Part shown: in pieces, positions 16,356-24,831 of the stretch
Position numbering within the stretch: position 1 is the first letter of the stretch
Layout of the letters: every line of letters begins with the position of its first letter
NCBI RefSeq assembly: GCF_002794255.1
Contig: NZ_PGGW01000068.1
Coordinates: forward strand, 24,315 to 88,314
Length of the DNA stretch: 64,000 bases
Source of the DNA: Streptomyces carminius
GTDB lineage: Bacteria > Actinomycetota > Actinomycetes > Streptomycetales > Streptomycetaceae
Reading direction: 5' to 3'
Position numbers and translations under genes: made by a program
The notes under the pieces: generated by a model
What the model saw: only the letters and a program-made list of their open reading frames with translations
What the model was told of the DNA's origin: nothing
The model's database searches: none

Positions 16356-16372
16356 CTCACCCGATGGGTGAG
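16356..16372. promoter_or_regulatory. palindrome upstream of kinase 1
   Basis: CTCACCC-gat-GGGTGAG, a perfect 17-bp inverted repeat, followed by a third GTGAGG half-site at 16376-16381. It ends 31 bp before the kinase start and may be an operator. Confidence 0.55.
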
Positions 16373-16403
16373 AATGTGAGGCGACTGCTGGGGCGGGCTG
16401 AGT

Positions 16404-18569
16404 GTGAGGAAGCACATGGGCGACGTGGACGGCCGCGGGAAGAAGGCCGGACGGCTGCTGGGCGGGCGCTACCGGCTGAGCGACGTCCTGGGGCGCGGTG
16501 GCATGGGGACCGTGTGGCGGGCGGAGGACGAGATCCTGGGCCGCACCGTCGCGGTGAAGGAGCTGCGCTTCTCGTCCAGCGTGGACGAGGAGGAGAAGCG
16601 GCGGCTCATCAAGCGCACCCTGCGCGAGGCCAAGGCCATCGCCCGGATCCGCAGCAGCAGTGCCGTCACCGTCTACGACGTGGTGGACGACGACGACCGG
16701 CCGTGGATCGTCATGGAACTGGTCGAGGGCCGCTCGCTGGCCGACGTCCTGCGCGAGGACGGGCCGCTGGAGCCGCGCCGGGCGGCCGAGGTGGGCCTGG
16801 CGATCCTGGACGTGCTCCGCGCCGCGCACCGCGAGGGCATCCTGCACCGCGACGTGAAGCCGTCCAACGTCCTCATCGCGGAGGAGGACGGCCGGGTCGT
16901 CCTCACCGACTTCGGCATCGCCCAGATCGAGGGCGACCCCTCACTGACCTCCACCGGCATGCTGGTCGGGGCCCCCTCCTACATAGCGCCCGAGCGGGCC
17001 CGCGGCCAGCGCCCCGGGCCGCCGTCCGACCTGTGGTCGCTGGGCGGGCTGCTGTACGCGGCGGTGGAGGGCCACCCGCCGTACGACAAGGGCTCGGCGA
17101 TCGCCACCCTGACCGCGGTGATGACCGAGCCCCTGGAGACCCCGGCGCGCGCCGGGGAGTTGACGGAGGTCATCCGCGGCCTGCTGCACAAGGAACCGGA
17201 GCAGCGGCTGGACGAGCCCGGCGCGCGGGCGCTGCTGGAGCGGGCGCTCGGCGGGCCCGCCCCCGCGGCGGCGCCGGCGGAGGACGGGGGCACCCGTACC
17301 ACCGTGATGCCGCTGGCGGGTGCGGCAGGTGCGGCCGGGAAGAAGTCCGCCGGAGCGGAGAAGGCGGCCGGGAGCACCGCAGGCCCCGCCGGCGCCGGAA
17401 ACGGCGGGGACACCGGGGCGTCCGCGGCGTCCGGGGCGTCCGGGGCCGGTGCGGGCGGCGGTACGAACGGGGAACGGCTGCGCGAGGCGCTGAAGGCCGT
17501 GCGCGACACCGTGGCAGCCGCGACGGCCGGTGCCGCCGCGTCCCGGCGCGGCGGCGGAACGGACGCCGCGCCGACCGCGGGCGCCGCGGGCACCCCGGCG
17601 GACGCGTCCGCCCCCGCCGCGTCCGCCCCCGCCGCGTCCGCCTCCGAGGCGCCCGCCACGGCCGGTACGGCGTCCGACGGCGGCCGGAGCGGCGGCTCCG
17701 GCGGCGCGGCCGCCTCCGTGCTCCGGACCCGCGCGTCCGCGCTGGTGGGCAAGGCGCGCCGGCCCGCCGGGCTGGCGGTGGTCGCCGCCGTGGTGGCGCT
17801 GGCCGTGCTCGGCACCGTACTGGCCCTGGTGCTCGGCGGCGGGGACGCCGGCGACGGCGGACAGGCCGGGGAGGACGGCTCGGCCGTGTCCTCCGGCGGC
17901 GGTGAGCAGGACTCCGGCGGCGGCGGGCAGAACTCCGGCGGCGGGGACGGCGGAGCGTCCCCCGACACCGAGCCCTCCGGCGAGGGCGGCCGGACGGACG
18001 GTCAGGGCGGTCAGGACGGCCGGGGCGACCAGGGCGGCGCGGACGGCGCGGAGGGGAGCGGCGACAACGCCGGCCGGGGCAGCCAGGACAACCAGGACGG
18101 CACGGCGCCGCCCGAGGGCTACGAGACGGTCACCGACGACCGCTTCAACTTCTCGATGGCCATGCCGGAGGGCTACCGGCGCACCGGCATAGCGGGGCAG
18201 AACTCCGGCGGCATCTACACCCCGTCCGGCGGCGGTCTGCCCAAGATCCAGGTCGACTTCAGCGGCAGCCCCGGCGAGGACGCGGCGGCCGCCTGGAGAT
18301 CACTGGAGCCCGCCGTGCGCGGCAGCAGCAGCGGTTACTCGCGGCTGGGCATCAAGTCCGTGGACTGGCGCGACTATCCGACCGTCGCCGACTGGACGTT
18401 CGAGCGCACCGAGGGCGGCCGGCGGGTACACGTCCTCAACCGGGGCTTCCGGGTGGACGGCGACAGCGGCTACGCCGTCATGATCACCTGTGCGGCGGAC
18501 AAGTGGGACGGCGCGGAGTGCCGTACGGTGCGGGAAACCGCTTTCCGGACGTTCCGGCCGCTCTCCTGA
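16404..18569 (+). CDS. transmembrane Ser/Thr protein kinase 1
   Basis: 721 aa. Active-looking kinase domain (residues 18-285): glycine loop VLGRGGMGTVW, VAVKEL lysine, HRDVKPSN, LTDFGIAQ and PSYIAPERA. An Ala/Gly/Ser/Pro-rich linker (about 290-450) leads to one membrane helix (AGLAVVAAVVALAVLGTVLALVLGG, about 454-478). An extracytoplasmic Gly/Ser/Asp linker follows, then a folded domain of about 140 residues (FNFSMAMPEGYRRTGIAGQNSGGIYTPS...). No PASTA repeats. It heads a group of three kinase-type genes in the same direction that all have this architecture with divergent outer domains; ligand unknown. GTG at 16404; ATG at 16416 is also possible. Confidence 0.93.
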   Translation: MRKHMGDVDGRGKKAGRLLGGRYRLSDVLGRGGMGTVWRAEDEILGRTVAVKELRFSSSVDEEEKRRLIKRTLREAKAIARIRSSSAVTVYDVVDDDDRPWIVMELVEGRSLADVLREDGPLEPRRAAEVGLAILDVLRAAHREGILHRDVKPSNVLIAEEDGRVVLTDFGIAQIEGDPSLTSTGMLVGAPSYIAPERARGQRPGPPSDLWSLGGLLYAAVEGHPPYDKGSAIATLTAVMTEPLETPARAGELTEVIRGLLHKEPEQRLDEPGARALLERALGGPAPAAAPAEDGGTRTTVMPLAGAAGAAGKKSAGAEKAAGSTAGPAGAGNGGDTGASAASGASGAGAGGGTNGERLREALKAVRDTVAAATAGAAASRRGGGTDAAPTAGAAGTPADASAPAASAPAASASEAPATAGTASDGGRSGGSGGAAASVLRTRASALVGKARRPAGLAVVAAVVALAVLGTVLALVLGGGDAGDGGQAGEDGSAVSSGGGEQDSGGGGQNSGGGDGGASPDTEPSGEGGRTDGQGGQDGRGDQGGADGAEGSGDNAGRGSQDNQDGTAPPEGYETVTDDRFNFSMAMPEGYRRTGIAGQNSGGIYTPSGGGLPKIQVDFSGSPGEDAAAAWRSLEPAVRGSSSGYSRLGIKSVDWRDYPTVADWTFERTEGGRRVHVLNRGFRVDGDSGYAVMITCAADKWDGAECRTVRETAFRTFRPLS

Positions 18570-18766
18570 AAGGCGTTCCCCCTCTTCGCGAGGTCTCGCG
18601 GAGTCCCGCGAGGCACCCCGGAAAGCACCGGAACGGGACGTGACCGCCCGACCGGCGACGCGAGGCCCCTCCGGCACGTATCGTCATAGGGTGCGGACCC
18701 TGCGCATCCGTCATCCGGTTGATGGGAACGCGTCTTGAGGGACCGTAGGCTCTGGGGAGGTGCTCC

Positions 18767-21157
18767 GTGGACGACTACTCGGGCCGACTGCTGGCCGACC
18801 GGTACCGGCTGCCGCGTCCGCCGTCCGACGAGTACGAACTCGTGGAGTCCCGCGCGTACGACACCGCCAGCGGGCAGGAGGTGCTGGTCCGCCAGGTGCC
18901 GCTGCCCGAGGTGGTCGACGCGGAGTTCGTGGGCCGGGGCGCCGGCGCGTATCCCGGCCGGGCCACCCGCCGTCCGGCCGATCCGGCGGTGCGGCGCGCG
19001 GTGGAGGCGGCACAGGCCGCCTCGCGGATTCCCGACCACCCCCGGCTCGACCAGGTCTTCGACGTCTTCGTCGAGGACGACGGGCTGTGGATCGTCAGCG
19101 AACTCGTCGCGGGCCGGCCGCTGGCCGCGGTGCTCGCCGAGCGTCCGCTGAGCCCTCACCGGGCCGCCGAGATAGCCGCCGACCTGCTCGCCGCGCTCCG
19201 CGCGGTCCACGCGCACGGCTGGGTCCACCGCAACATCACCCCCCGCACCGTCCTCGTCTGCGACGACGGACGCGCCTTCCTGACCGGTCTGGCCGTCGGG
19301 GCGGCGGAGGAGGCCCTGTGCGGCTACGACCCGCTTCCGGCGCCACCGAGCGTGCTGCCGCGCGGCCATGTGCCCGAGGCCCCGCCCGGCGAGGCAGGCC
19401 CACCCGGCGGCCCGGCCGTGCCCGCCAGTCTCGCGGGCCCCGTCCCGCCCCGGGGCACCCCGCCCCGGGGCGGGGTGCCCCGGCAGTCGTCCGGCGACCG
19501 GCCCGGCGGCACCGGCGGCACGTCCCGGGCGCTCCCGGCGGTGCCGCCCGGTCTCCCCGCGGCCCCCGGCTTCACCGGCCCGCCCGGTCCCGGGAGGTTC
19601 GGCCCGGAGCCGGGCCGCGGCACCGAGCGCGGCGCCCGCAGCGGCGCCATCGCCGCGTACCGGGCCGGTACCCGGGCCGCCGCGGCCCGGGCCGAGGTGG
19701 AGGCCCGCCGGACCGACGGATGGCCGGCCGGCGGCGGCGAGGACGAGGCACACGGGGCGCACGGGGCTCCCGACGGGCCCGGCGAGCACGCGCAGGGCGG
19801 CGAGCACGGGGAGAGCGGCGAGCACGGGGAGAGCGGCCCGCGCTGGGACCGGGAGAGCGAGGGGCGCTACCGCGGCCCCGCCACCGCGCTCGCCGCCGAA
19901 CGCGCCCGCCAGACCCGGATCGCCGTCGTCGGCGCCGTCACCGAGCGCTGGGCACCCGAGCAGGCCGGCCCGGTGTACGAGAACTGGCGGCTGGCACCGC
20001 CCGTCGGCCCGGCGGCCGACCTGTGGGCGCTGGGCGCGCTGCTGTTCCGGGCGGTGCAGGGGCACGCGCCCTACCCGGAGGAGTCCGCGGCCGAGCTGGC
20101 GCAGATGGTGTGCGCCGAGCCGCCCGCGTTCGCCGAGGAGTGCGGGGCGCTGCGGCCCGTCGTGGAGTCGCTGCTGCGCCAGGACCCGACCGAGCGGCCG
20201 GACTTCGAGGAGCTGGGCGGCTGGCTGCGTTCCCTGATCCGGTCCGCGCCCGAACCGGAGGTGGGGCGGCACACGGTCACCGCGCCCCTGACGCTGGAGG
20301 CCGCCGCACCCGCCGATCCCCGGCGGCTGCCGATCCTGCGGCGCCGGGGCGAGCTGGTCCGCAGGAGGCGTACCGAGCGGTCGCCGGTGCCCACCCGCGC
20401 CCGGCACCGGCGGGCCCGCGGGGGCGGCGGCCCGCGCCGGCTGGGGCTGGTGCTGGTCGGGCTGATCCTGGCGCTGCTCGCCGGGACGCTGGTGTACGCC
20501 GCGCTGTTCATGCCCGGGGCCGGGGAGGGTTCCTCCGCGGACACCGGCAACCAGCGCGCCGGCCGGGTGGGCACCCAGCCCGGTGAGCAGGAAGGACAGC
20601 GGAAGGAGGGCTCCGGCCCCTCGGCGGAGCCCGAGTCGTCCGCGCCGCGGGAGTCGGCCGGGGCGGCCGGCGGATCCGAGCAGCCGCAGACCGAGGAGCC
20701 GGCCGCCGGACTCAACGGCTACACCGTGCACAAGGGCGGCGGCTTCCAGATCGCCGTCCCCGAGGGCTGGCGGCGCGGCGGCCCGAACGGCAGCGGGCAG
20801 ACCGTCTTCACCGGCGGCGGCCTGGAGCTGGTCGTCGTGCCCGGCCGGGACACCACCGAGGAGTACGGCGACGACCCGATGGCGTACCTCACGGGCGAGC
20901 AGCCGGAGCTGGAGGCGTACCGGGCCGCCGACTGGGCGACCAACTCCGGTATGCGGCGGATAGAGGTCGGCCGCACGGTCATGGCCGAGGGCCGGTTCAG
21001 CTGGCGCGACGGCGGGGGCGAGACCTATGTGCGCGACCGGTCGATGATCATCGACGGCCGCTACCACACGGTGCTGGTCAGGGGCCCGGAGAGCCGGAAG
21101 GCCGCCGTCGACCGGCACTTCGGGAAGCTGGCGGACACCTACCGCGTCACCGGCTGA
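18767..21157 (+). CDS. transmembrane Ser/Thr pseudokinase
   Basis: 796 aa, GTG at 18767 with GGGGAGG 6 nt upstream. Kinase-like fold without catalytic motifs: the glycine loop is missing, VAIK has become VLVR, HRDxKxxN is HRNITPRT (residue about 152), and DFG is replaced by GLA. A Pro/Gly/Arg-rich insert of about 200 residues follows, while the C-lobe helix region (ADLWALGALLFRAVQGHAPY) is well kept. One membrane helix (about 558-581) is followed by a 195-residue outer region with the domain GFQIAVPEGWRRGGPNGSGQ. It probably scaffolds or allosterically controls the flanking kinases; that is inference from position. Confidence 0.9.
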   Translation: MDDYSGRLLADRYRLPRPPSDEYELVESRAYDTASGQEVLVRQVPLPEVVDAEFVGRGAGAYPGRATRRPADPAVRRAVEAAQAASRIPDHPRLDQVFDVFVEDDGLWIVSELVAGRPLAAVLAERPLSPHRAAEIAADLLAALRAVHAHGWVHRNITPRTVLVCDDGRAFLTGLAVGAAEEALCGYDPLPAPPSVLPRGHVPEAPPGEAGPPGGPAVPASLAGPVPPRGTPPRGGVPRQSSGDRPGGTGGTSRALPAVPPGLPAAPGFTGPPGPGRFGPEPGRGTERGARSGAIAAYRAGTRAAAARAEVEARRTDGWPAGGGEDEAHGAHGAPDGPGEHAQGGEHGESGEHGESGPRWDRESEGRYRGPATALAAERARQTRIAVVGAVTERWAPEQAGPVYENWRLAPPVGPAADLWALGALLFRAVQGHAPYPEESAAELAQMVCAEPPAFAEECGALRPVVESLLRQDPTERPDFEELGGWLRSLIRSAPEPEVGRHTVTAPLTLEAAAPADPRRLPILRRRGELVRRRRTERSPVPTRARHRRARGGGGPRRLGLVLVGLILALLAGTLVYAALFMPGAGEGSSADTGNQRAGRVGTQPGEQEGQRKEGSGPSAEPESSAPRESAGAAGGSEQPQTEEPAAGLNGYTVHKGGGFQIAVPEGWRRGGPNGSGQTVFTGGGLELVVVPGRDTTEEYGDDPMAYLTGEQPELEAYRAADWATNSGMRRIEVGRTVMAEGRFSWRDGGGETYVRDRSMIIDGRYHTVLVRGPESRKAAVDRHFGKLADTYRVTG

Positions 21158-21219
21158 GGCCCCGGCGGCCGGCCGTCCCGCCCGCCGGGTGTCACAGCTT
21201 CGGCACCTGATGGGAACAA

Positions 21220-21244
21220 CTGTGGCGCCCGGGAACGGCCACAG
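21220..21244. promoter_or_regulatory. inverted repeat upstream of kinase 3
   Basis: CTGTGGC (21220-21226) and GCCACAG (21238-21244), spacer 11 bp, end 15 bp before the kinase 3 ATG. No clear Shine-Dalgarno is seen; GGTACTGAT just upstream could be a -10 giving a leaderless transcript. Confidence 0.45.
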
Positions 21245-21259
21245 GGTACTGATGGGCCC

Positions 21260-22909
21260 ATGACCGACCAGCCAGACCGGGCGCACGAGCCCACCAGCTA
21301 CGAGTTGCCGCCGCCCGGGGCGCCCGCGCCGCGGGATCTGCCCGGGGCCGACCGGGCCGCCGTCGCGTACCAGCCCACCCGGACCGCGGCGCGGCCCGGC
21401 CGGCCCGCACCGCCGGCCCGGCCCGTGCCGCCGGAGGAGCCGCGGGCGGGGCAGCCGGACGGCGACCGGCTCGTCGGCGGGCGCTACCGGCTGCTGGCCC
21501 GGCTCGGCCACGGCGGGATGGGCACGGTCTGGCGCGCCCGGGACGAGACCGTGGGCCGCGAGGTGGCGATCAAGGAGCCCCGGCTCCCCGACCACCTGAG
21601 CGAGCACGAGCGGCAGACGGCGTACCAGCGGATGCGCCGCGAGGCCCGGGCCGCCGCCGGGATCGACCACCCGTCCGTCGTCACCGTCCACGACGTGGTG
21701 GTGGAGGACGGCCGCCCCTGGATCGTGATGGAGCTGGTCAAGGGGCACTCCCTGGGCGAGGTGCTGGCCGAGGGCACCATCGAGCCGAGGGAGGCGGCCC
21801 GGATCGGCCTCGCCGTCCTGGGCGCGCTGGCCGCCGCGCACGAGGTGGGCGTGCTGCACCGGGACGTCAAGCCGGACAACGTCCTGCTCGGCAGGCACGA
21901 CCGGGTCGTCCTCACGGACTTCGGCATCGCCCAGGTCGAGGGCGAGCAGAAACTCACCGAGACCGGCGCCTTCGTCGGTTCGCCCGAGTACATAGCCCCC
22001 GAGCGGGTGCTGGGGCAGCGGCCCGGACCCGAGTCCGACCTGTGGTCGCTGGGCGTGGTGCTGTACGCGGCGGTCGAGGGCATGTCCCCGTTCCGCCGCT
22101 CCACCGCACCCGCCACGCTCCAGGCCATCATCTCGGCCGAGCCGCAGAACCCGGCCCGGGCCGGTGGCGCGCTGAGCGCGCTCGTCATGCGGCTGCTGCG
22201 CAAGGACCCCGCCGCCCGACCGGACGCCGTGGAGGTGCGGCAGGAGCTGGAGAGCATCGCCCGCCCGGCCGCCGCGGCCCGGCTGGCGGGCGGCGGCGGG
22301 CCGGGGCCGCTGTCCCGGGCCGGCCGGGCGCTGCGCACCAGCCGCCGGGCCGGGGTGCTCACCGGCACCGGTGTGCTGCTGTCCGCCGCCGCGGTGGCGG
22401 CGGCGCTGTACTGGCCCGTCGACGACGGCCTGCCCGAGGGCTGGAAGCGGTACGACGAGAAGGACCGGGTGAACGCCTCGCTGGGCGCCCCGGCGGACTA
22501 CGCGCGCTCGGTGGACGACAACGAGGTGATGCTGACCTCGCCCGACAAGAACTTCACCGTCTGGCTCCAGCGCAACCACGACGAGTGGAACAGCCCGGTC
22601 GCCGAGGCCAACGAGTGGCTGGACTTCTACCGGGACAAGCCCTACGAGAGCGACATGACCGAGGTGGAGGGCCGGGTCACCGAGGCGGAGTACCGGGGCG
22701 AGCCGCGCGCCGCCGAGCTGACGGTGACCTATGTCCCGGACGGCGACGAGGAGGGCAACAGGCTCCGGCGCCGCGAGTTCTACTACATCGACGAGAAGGC
22801 CGAGGAGTGGCGGCTGGTGGTGCAGATGCCCGCGGCGGGGGAGAGCAGGGAGTCGGGGGAGCGGCTCTTCACCGGCCTCGTGGCGCATCTGGACATCGAG
22901 AGGAAGTGA
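21260..22909 (+). CDS. transmembrane Ser/Thr protein kinase 3
   Basis: 549 aa. A Pro-rich N-terminal tail (1-70) precedes a complete kinase domain (about 73-345): LARLGHGGMGTVW, VAIKEP, HRDVKPDN (about 201), LTDFGIAQ, SPEYIAPER. One membrane helix (VLTGTGVLLSAAAVAAALYW, about 364-383) and a roughly 160-residue outer domain (GWKRYDEKDRVNASLGAPADYARSVDDNEVML...). The kinase domain is close to kinase 1 (shared GQRPGPxSDLWSLG), which suggests tandem duplication; the outer domain is unrelated in sequence at a glance. Confidence 0.93.
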   Translation: MTDQPDRAHEPTSYELPPPGAPAPRDLPGADRAAVAYQPTRTAARPGRPAPPARPVPPEEPRAGQPDGDRLVGGRYRLLARLGHGGMGTVWRARDETVGREVAIKEPRLPDHLSEHERQTAYQRMRREARAAAGIDHPSVVTVHDVVVEDGRPWIVMELVKGHSLGEVLAEGTIEPREAARIGLAVLGALAAAHEVGVLHRDVKPDNVLLGRHDRVVLTDFGIAQVEGEQKLTETGAFVGSPEYIAPERVLGQRPGPESDLWSLGVVLYAAVEGMSPFRRSTAPATLQAIISAEPQNPARAGGALSALVMRLLRKDPAARPDAVEVRQELESIARPAAAARLAGGGGPGPLSRAGRALRTSRRAGVLTGTGVLLSAAAVAAALYWPVDDGLPEGWKRYDEKDRVNASLGAPADYARSVDDNEVMLTSPDKNFTVWLQRNHDEWNSPVAEANEWLDFYRDKPYESDMTEVEGRVTEAEYRGEPRAAELTVTYVPDGDEEGNRLRRREFYYIDEKAEEWRLVVQMPAAGESRESGERLFTGLVAHLDIERK

Positions 22910-23032
22910 CCCGGCCGGGCCAGGTCCCGGACCGGGCGCGCGGTCGAATCCGCCAGTGCTCACTGGCGGGTTCCGTAAAAAAGGTTACCGACGGGTACCC
23001 ATGTCGGCGGCATTCGTCCTACCCTCCGCTGT

Positions 23033-24709
23033 ATGACGGAATCGCCAGGTACCACCGCCAGAGCCGCCGGGGTCGCCGGGACTGCCGGGGCCGCCGCCGG
23101 ACCGGTACGTCCGGCGCCCGCGCCGGACGGCAACCCGGTCGCCCCCGCCCCCACCGCCGCCCGCACCGCCGCGGACGTGGTGACCGCCGACCTGGTCGCC
23201 CGCCTGACCGAGGACGTCACCGGCAGCGGCACCACCGCCTGCCACACCCCGTTCACCGGGGAGAAGCTGGCCGACCTGCCCGAGGCCGCGCCCGAGGACG
23301 TCGCCGCGGCCTTCGCCCGGGCGCGGCGGGCGCAGCGGCGGTGGGCGGCCCGGCCGGCACGGGAGCGCGCCGCGGTACTGCTGCGCTTCCACGACCTGCT
23401 GCTGAGCCGCCAGCGTGAGGTGCTGGACCTGAACCAGCTGGAGACCGGCAAGGCGCGGCTGCACGCGCACGAGGAGGTGCAGGCGGTCGCCGTCGCCGCC
23501 CGGTACTACGGCCGCACGGCCCCCGCCCACCTGCGCCCCAGGCGCCGGGCCGGCGCCTTCCCGGTGCTGACGAAGACCCTGGAGCTGCGCCACCCGAAGG
23601 GCGTCGTCGGGCTGATCGCACCCTGGAACTACCCGCTGGAGCTGTCCGTCGGCGACGCCCTGCCCGCCTTCGCCGCGGGCAACGCGGTGGTGATGAAGCC
23701 CGACACCGAGACCGCGCTGACCGCGCTGTGGGCGCGCCGCCTGCTGATCGAGGCCGGGCTGCCCGCGGACGTGTGGCAGGTGGTCGTCGGCGACGGCCCC
23801 GTCGTCGGTCCGGCGGTGGTCGAGCACGCCGACTACGTCTCCTTCACCGGCTCCACCCGCACCGGCCGCGAGGTCGCCCGGCGCGCCGCGGACCGGCTGG
23901 TGGGCTGCTCGCTGGAGCTGGGCGGTAAGAACGCCATGATCGTCCTGGCCGACGCCGACCCGGACCGGGCGGCGGCCGGCGCGGTGCGCGGCGCGTTCTC
24001 CTCGGCCGGCCAGCTGTGCATCTCCATCGAGCGGCTCTACGTCCACGCCTCCGTCGCCGACGCCTTCACCGAGCGCCTCGTCGCCCGCACGAGGGCCCTG
24101 CGGCTGGGCACCGCGCTCGCCTACGGCGCCGACATGGGCTCCCTCGCCTCCGAGCGGCAGCTCCGGACCGTCACCGAGCATGTGGCGGAGGCCGTCGCCA
24201 AGGGCGCGAAGGTCCTGGCGGGCGGGCGGCCCCGCCCCGACGTCGGCCCGTTCTTCCACGAGCCGACCGTCCTGGCGGGCGTCACCGCCGACATGGCCGT
24301 CTGCGGGGAGGAGACCTTCGGGCCCGTCGTCTCCGTCCACCGCTTCACCGACGAGGACGAGGCGGTCGCCCTCGCCAACGCCACCCCGTACGGGCTCAAC
24401 GCCAGTGTGTGGAGCCGCAACGGCCGCCGGGCCCGCGCCCTGGCCACCCGGCTGCGCGCCGGCACGGTGAACGTCAACGAGGCCTACGGCGCGGCGTACG
24501 GCAGCGTCCAGGCCCCGATGGGCGGCATGGGCGACTCCGGGCTGGGCCGCCGGCACGGTGCGGAGGGCATCCTCAAGTACACCGAGGCGCAGACCGTCGC
24601 CCAGCAGCGCGTGGTGCCCCTGGCGCCGTCGTTCGGCATGGACGACGAGAGGTACGCGGCGTTCATGAACACCTCCCTGCGCGCGCTGAAGGCCCTCCGC
24701 CTCCGCTGA
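23033..24709 (+). CDS. gabD2: succinate-semialdehyde dehydrogenase-type aldehyde dehydrogenase
   Basis: 558 aa NAD(P)-dependent aldehyde dehydrogenase. An N-terminal Ala/Pro-rich extension of about 50 residues precedes the fold. Visible: APWNYPLELSVGDALPAFAAGN, GSTRTGREVARRAADR (cofactor), LELGGKNAMIVL with general base Glu (about 296), and SAGQLCISIERLYV with catalytic Cys (about 329). Sequence flavour matches the actinobacterial GabD2 group; substrate specificity is inferred. TACCCT at 23020-23025 lies 7 nt from the ATG, so the message may be leaderless. The GMC oxidoreductase follows on the same strand after a pyrimidine-rich spacer. Confidence 0.85.
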   Translation: MTESPGTTARAAGVAGTAGAAAGPVRPAPAPDGNPVAPAPTAARTAADVVTADLVARLTEDVTGSGTTACHTPFTGEKLADLPEAAPEDVAAAFARARRAQRRWAARPARERAAVLLRFHDLLLSRQREVLDLNQLETGKARLHAHEEVQAVAVAARYYGRTAPAHLRPRRRAGAFPVLTKTLELRHPKGVVGLIAPWNYPLELSVGDALPAFAAGNAVVMKPDTETALTALWARRLLIEAGLPADVWQVVVGDGPVVGPAVVEHADYVSFTGSTRTGREVARRAADRLVGCSLELGGKNAMIVLADADPDRAAAGAVRGAFSSAGQLCISIERLYVHASVADAFTERLVARTRALRLGTALAYGADMGSLASERQLRTVTEHVAEAVAKGAKVLAGGRPRPDVGPFFHEPTVLAGVTADMAVCGEETFGPVVSVHRFTDEDEAVALANATPYGLNASVWSRNGRRARALATRLRAGTVNVNEAYGAAYGSVQAPMGGMGDSGLGRRHGAEGILKYTEAQTVAQQRVVPLAPSFGMDDERYAAFMNTSLRALKALRLR

Positions 24710-24717
24710 TCCCGACC

Positions 24718-24798
24718 TCCTCGTCCGCCTTTCCCCGCCCACCCCCGTTTTCCCCCGTCCCTCTCCTTCCGCCTCTCCTTCCGTCTCTCCTCCGCTGT
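24718..24798 (+). other. C+T-rich, G-poor tract (possible rut site)
   Basis: About 80 nt with almost only C and T (for example CTCTCCTTCCGCCTCTCC), sharply unlike the balanced G/C elsewhere. In RNA it would be unstructured, C-rich and G-poor, the property recognised by Rho. It sits between the aldehyde dehydrogenase and GMC oxidoreductase genes, where no hairpin terminator is seen. Confidence 0.45.
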
Positions 24799-24831
24799 GA
24801 GAACAGCGTCGCGCCACCCGGAGGTACCGCC

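Noticed and set aside
18470..22963. Very long minus-strand frame (almost 1500 codons) opposite the kinase genes
   Set aside because: Shadow of three well-supported kinase genes; no start signal and no recognisable domain.
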